NCBI GenBank assembly: GCA_012221805.1
Contig: CP015195.1
Coordinates: 1,225,771 to 1,289,770, forward strand
DNA: 64,000 nucleotides
Reading direction: 5' to 3'
DNA from: Pasteurellaceae bacterium RH1A
GTDB taxonomy: Bacteria > Pseudomonadota > Gammaproteobacteria > Enterobacterales > Pasteurellaceae
The notes beneath the pieces were generated by a model. The model did no database searches, was not told the DNA's origin, and saw only the letters and a program-made list of their open reading frames with translations. Numbering within the stretch: position 1 is the stretch's first letter; every line of letters starts with the position of its first letter. A program made the translations under genes and the position numbers. Positions 62,656-64,000 of this stretch are shown piece by piece.

Positions 62656-64000
62656 ATGTCAAAATGTCCATTTGATCACAAAAGCCTAACCACAGCCGCT
62701 GGTAGCCCTGTTGTTGATAACGACAACACCATGTCAGCCGGCCCGAAAGGCCCTTTGCTTTTGCAAGATGTTTGGTTCCAAGAAAAATTAGCCCACTTCG
62801 CCCGTGAGCGTATTCCTGAGCGTGTGGTGCATGCCAAGGGTTCTGCGGCCTTTGGTACCTTCACTGTTACCCACGACATCAGCAAATACACCAAGGCTGC
62901 CCTTTTCAACCAAGTTGGCAAGCAAACCGAAGTCCTCTTGCGTTTCTCAACCGTAGCGGGTGAACGTGGTGCGGCCGATGCCGAGCGTGATGTACGTGGT
63001 TTCTCCCTCAAATTCTACACCGAGCAAGGCAACTGGGATTTAGTGGGCAACAACACGCCGGTCTTCTTTATCCGTGATCCGCTCAAGTTCCCAGACTTCA
63101 TTCACACCCAAAAACGCAACCCACAAACCAACCTGCGTGATGCCAATGCGGCTTGGGATTTCTGGGCTCGTCACCCTGAATCCATGCATCAAGTGATGAT
63201 CCTTCACTCAGACCGTGGTATTCCAGCCACCCTTCGCCACATGAACGGTTACGGCAGCCACACCTTCAGCTTTGTGAACGAAGCCAATGAGCGTTTCTGG
63301 GTTAAATTCCACTTTAAAACCCAGCAAGGCCACAAGCACTTCACCAATGAAGAAGCGGCTAAAGTGGTGGGTCAAGACCGTGAATCCAGCCAGCGTGATC
63401 TCTTTGAAGCCATTGAACGTGGCGACTTCCCACGTTGGACAGTGCAAGTACAAATTATGCCAGAGGCCGATGCCCACAAGCACAACTATGCCTTCGACTT
63501 AACCAAAGTATGGCCACACGCTGACTACCCAGTGATGGATGTAGGTGTACTTGAGCTTAACCGCAACCCAGCCAACTACTTTGCTGAAGTAGAGCAGGCT
63601 GCCTTTGCACCGAGCAATATCGTCTCAGGCATCGGTTTCTCGCCAGACCGTATGCTCCAAGGCCGCTTGTTCTCTTACCAAGATGCACAGCGTTACCGCT
63701 TGGGCGTAAACCACCACCAAATCCCAGTGAACGCACCAAAATGCCCATACCACACCACTCACCGTGATGGGGCAATGCGGGTGGACAACAACGGCGGTGC
63801 CAACCCGAATTACGCACCAAACCGTTTCAACACCTATGTGCCAAGCCACGATCAGCAACCTGAATTGGCTTTAGAGCGCGGTGCTGCCCACTTTGATTTC
63901 CGTGGCTACGATGAGGATTACTACTCACAGCCAGCCGCCCTTTACGCCCTTTTCTCTCAAGAAGAAAAAGACCGTCTAGCGGCCAACTACGCAGCGAGCT
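62656..64000 (+). CDS. katA: Catalase (clade 3 haem catalase), 3' end outside window
   Basis: Monofunctional haem catalase, open at the window edge (448 codons visible; family about 480-510). Catalytic His in [13 protein letters not shown], the distal Asn region [18 protein letters not shown], the proximal haem ligand Tyr in [15 protein letters not shown], and NADPH-type residues of small-subunit catalases. It starts at [11 protein letters not shown] after AGGAGAGATTACC. Equivalent to HktE/KatA of Pasteurellaceae; protects against host peroxide. No OxyR site was identified. Confidence 0.96.
   Translation, partial: MSKCPFDHKSLTTAAGSPVVDNDNTMSAGPKGPLLLQDVWFQEKLAHFARERIPERVVHAKGSAAFGTFTVTHDISKYTKAALFNQVGKQTEVLLRFSTVAGERGAADAERDVRGFSLKFYTEQGNWDLVGNNTPVFFIRDPLKFPDFIHTQKRNPQTNLRDANAAWDFWARHPESMHQVMILHSDRGIPATLRHMNGYGSHTFSFVNEANERFWVKFHFKTQQGHKHFTNEEAAKVVGQDRESSQRDLFEAIERGDFPRWTVQVQIMPEADAHKHNYAFDLTKVWPHADYPVMDVGVLELNRNPANYFAEVEQAAFAPSNIVSGIGFSPDRMLQGRLFSYQDAQRYRLGVNHHQIPVNAPKCPYHTTHRDGAMRVDNNGGANPNYAPNRFNTYVPSHDQQPELALERGAAHFDFRGYDEDYYSQPAALYALFSQEEKDRLAANYAAS

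Overview
The window is chromosomal DNA of a member of the Pasteurellaceae (Gammaproteobacteria). The evidence is the many copies of the Apl-type DNA-uptake core ACAAGCGGT, usually followed by a TTTGCAAA-like stretch, and a family-typical gene set: afuC, ompP2-type porin, rpoE-rseA, mreBCD, an ESPR-type trimeric autotransporter, and a KatA/HktE-type catalase. No rRNA or tRNA gene was recognised. The species cannot be named from the sequence alone.

Layout. 0-4.5 kb: afuC, selD-ubiH, and rluC on the opposite strand. 4.6-10.5 kb: a CRP-controlled peptide/nickel-type ABC importer made of a Tat-exported binding protein, a permease, an unusual permease-ATPase fusion and a second ATPase. 10.5-11.6 kb: first copy of an IS256/MULE-like insertion sequence (IS copy 1). 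11.6-13.6 kb: yejL-pbgA. 13.6-15.8 kb: an accessory patch with hicAB, relBE and a beheaded second copy of mreD, separated by uptake-sequence pairs and a palindromic repeat. 16-25.8 kb: a 3087-residue trimeric autotransporter adhesin with a long Gly-X-Y-rich repeat stalk. Its promoter carries a 24-base poly(A) tract next to an IHF-type site. 26-36.4 kb: rpmE, ilvY, IS copy 2 (inserted in the asnS terminator), asnS, aroA, trmJ, a TrpR-box-controlled TrpX-like binding protein, ycgN-ybjQ-rdgB, and a divergent XRE regulator/surface lipoprotein pair. 36.7-56 kb: mostly core genes (tcyP, nth, oppA, rplY, rpoE-rseA, uspA, alaS, csrA, galU, mreBCD, rarA, tatD, uvrB). 56-62.5 kb: a second accessory stretch with a broken HigB-like toxin plus its antitoxin, a Uma2 nuclease-fold protein, an OmpP2-type porin under CRP, brnTA, a one-protein HTH-GHKL-DUF4325 switch, and a three-gene RelA/SpoT-synthetase / small ORF / HD-hydrolase operon. 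The window ends inside a catalase gene.

Intergenic space is rich in small repeats. There are palindromic GCGCCAGC elements with two interchangeable arm types, a MITE-like family made of stacked hairpins with about 18-bp inverted ends, GTAGGGTGGGCA inverted repeats, and uptake-sequence pairs that double as terminators. Several lie at mosaic joints or touch gene ends.

Most noteworthy are: (1) the toxSAS-like RSH/HD three-gene operon; (2) the shared IHF-type 18-mer upstream of adhesin and porin, where the poly(A)24 tract accounts almost exactly for the difference in spacing; (3) the IS pair, both copies of which lack an in-frame start and carry doubled 3' ends exactly 40 bp apart; and (4) the mreD fragment that differs from mreD almost only at synonymous sites.
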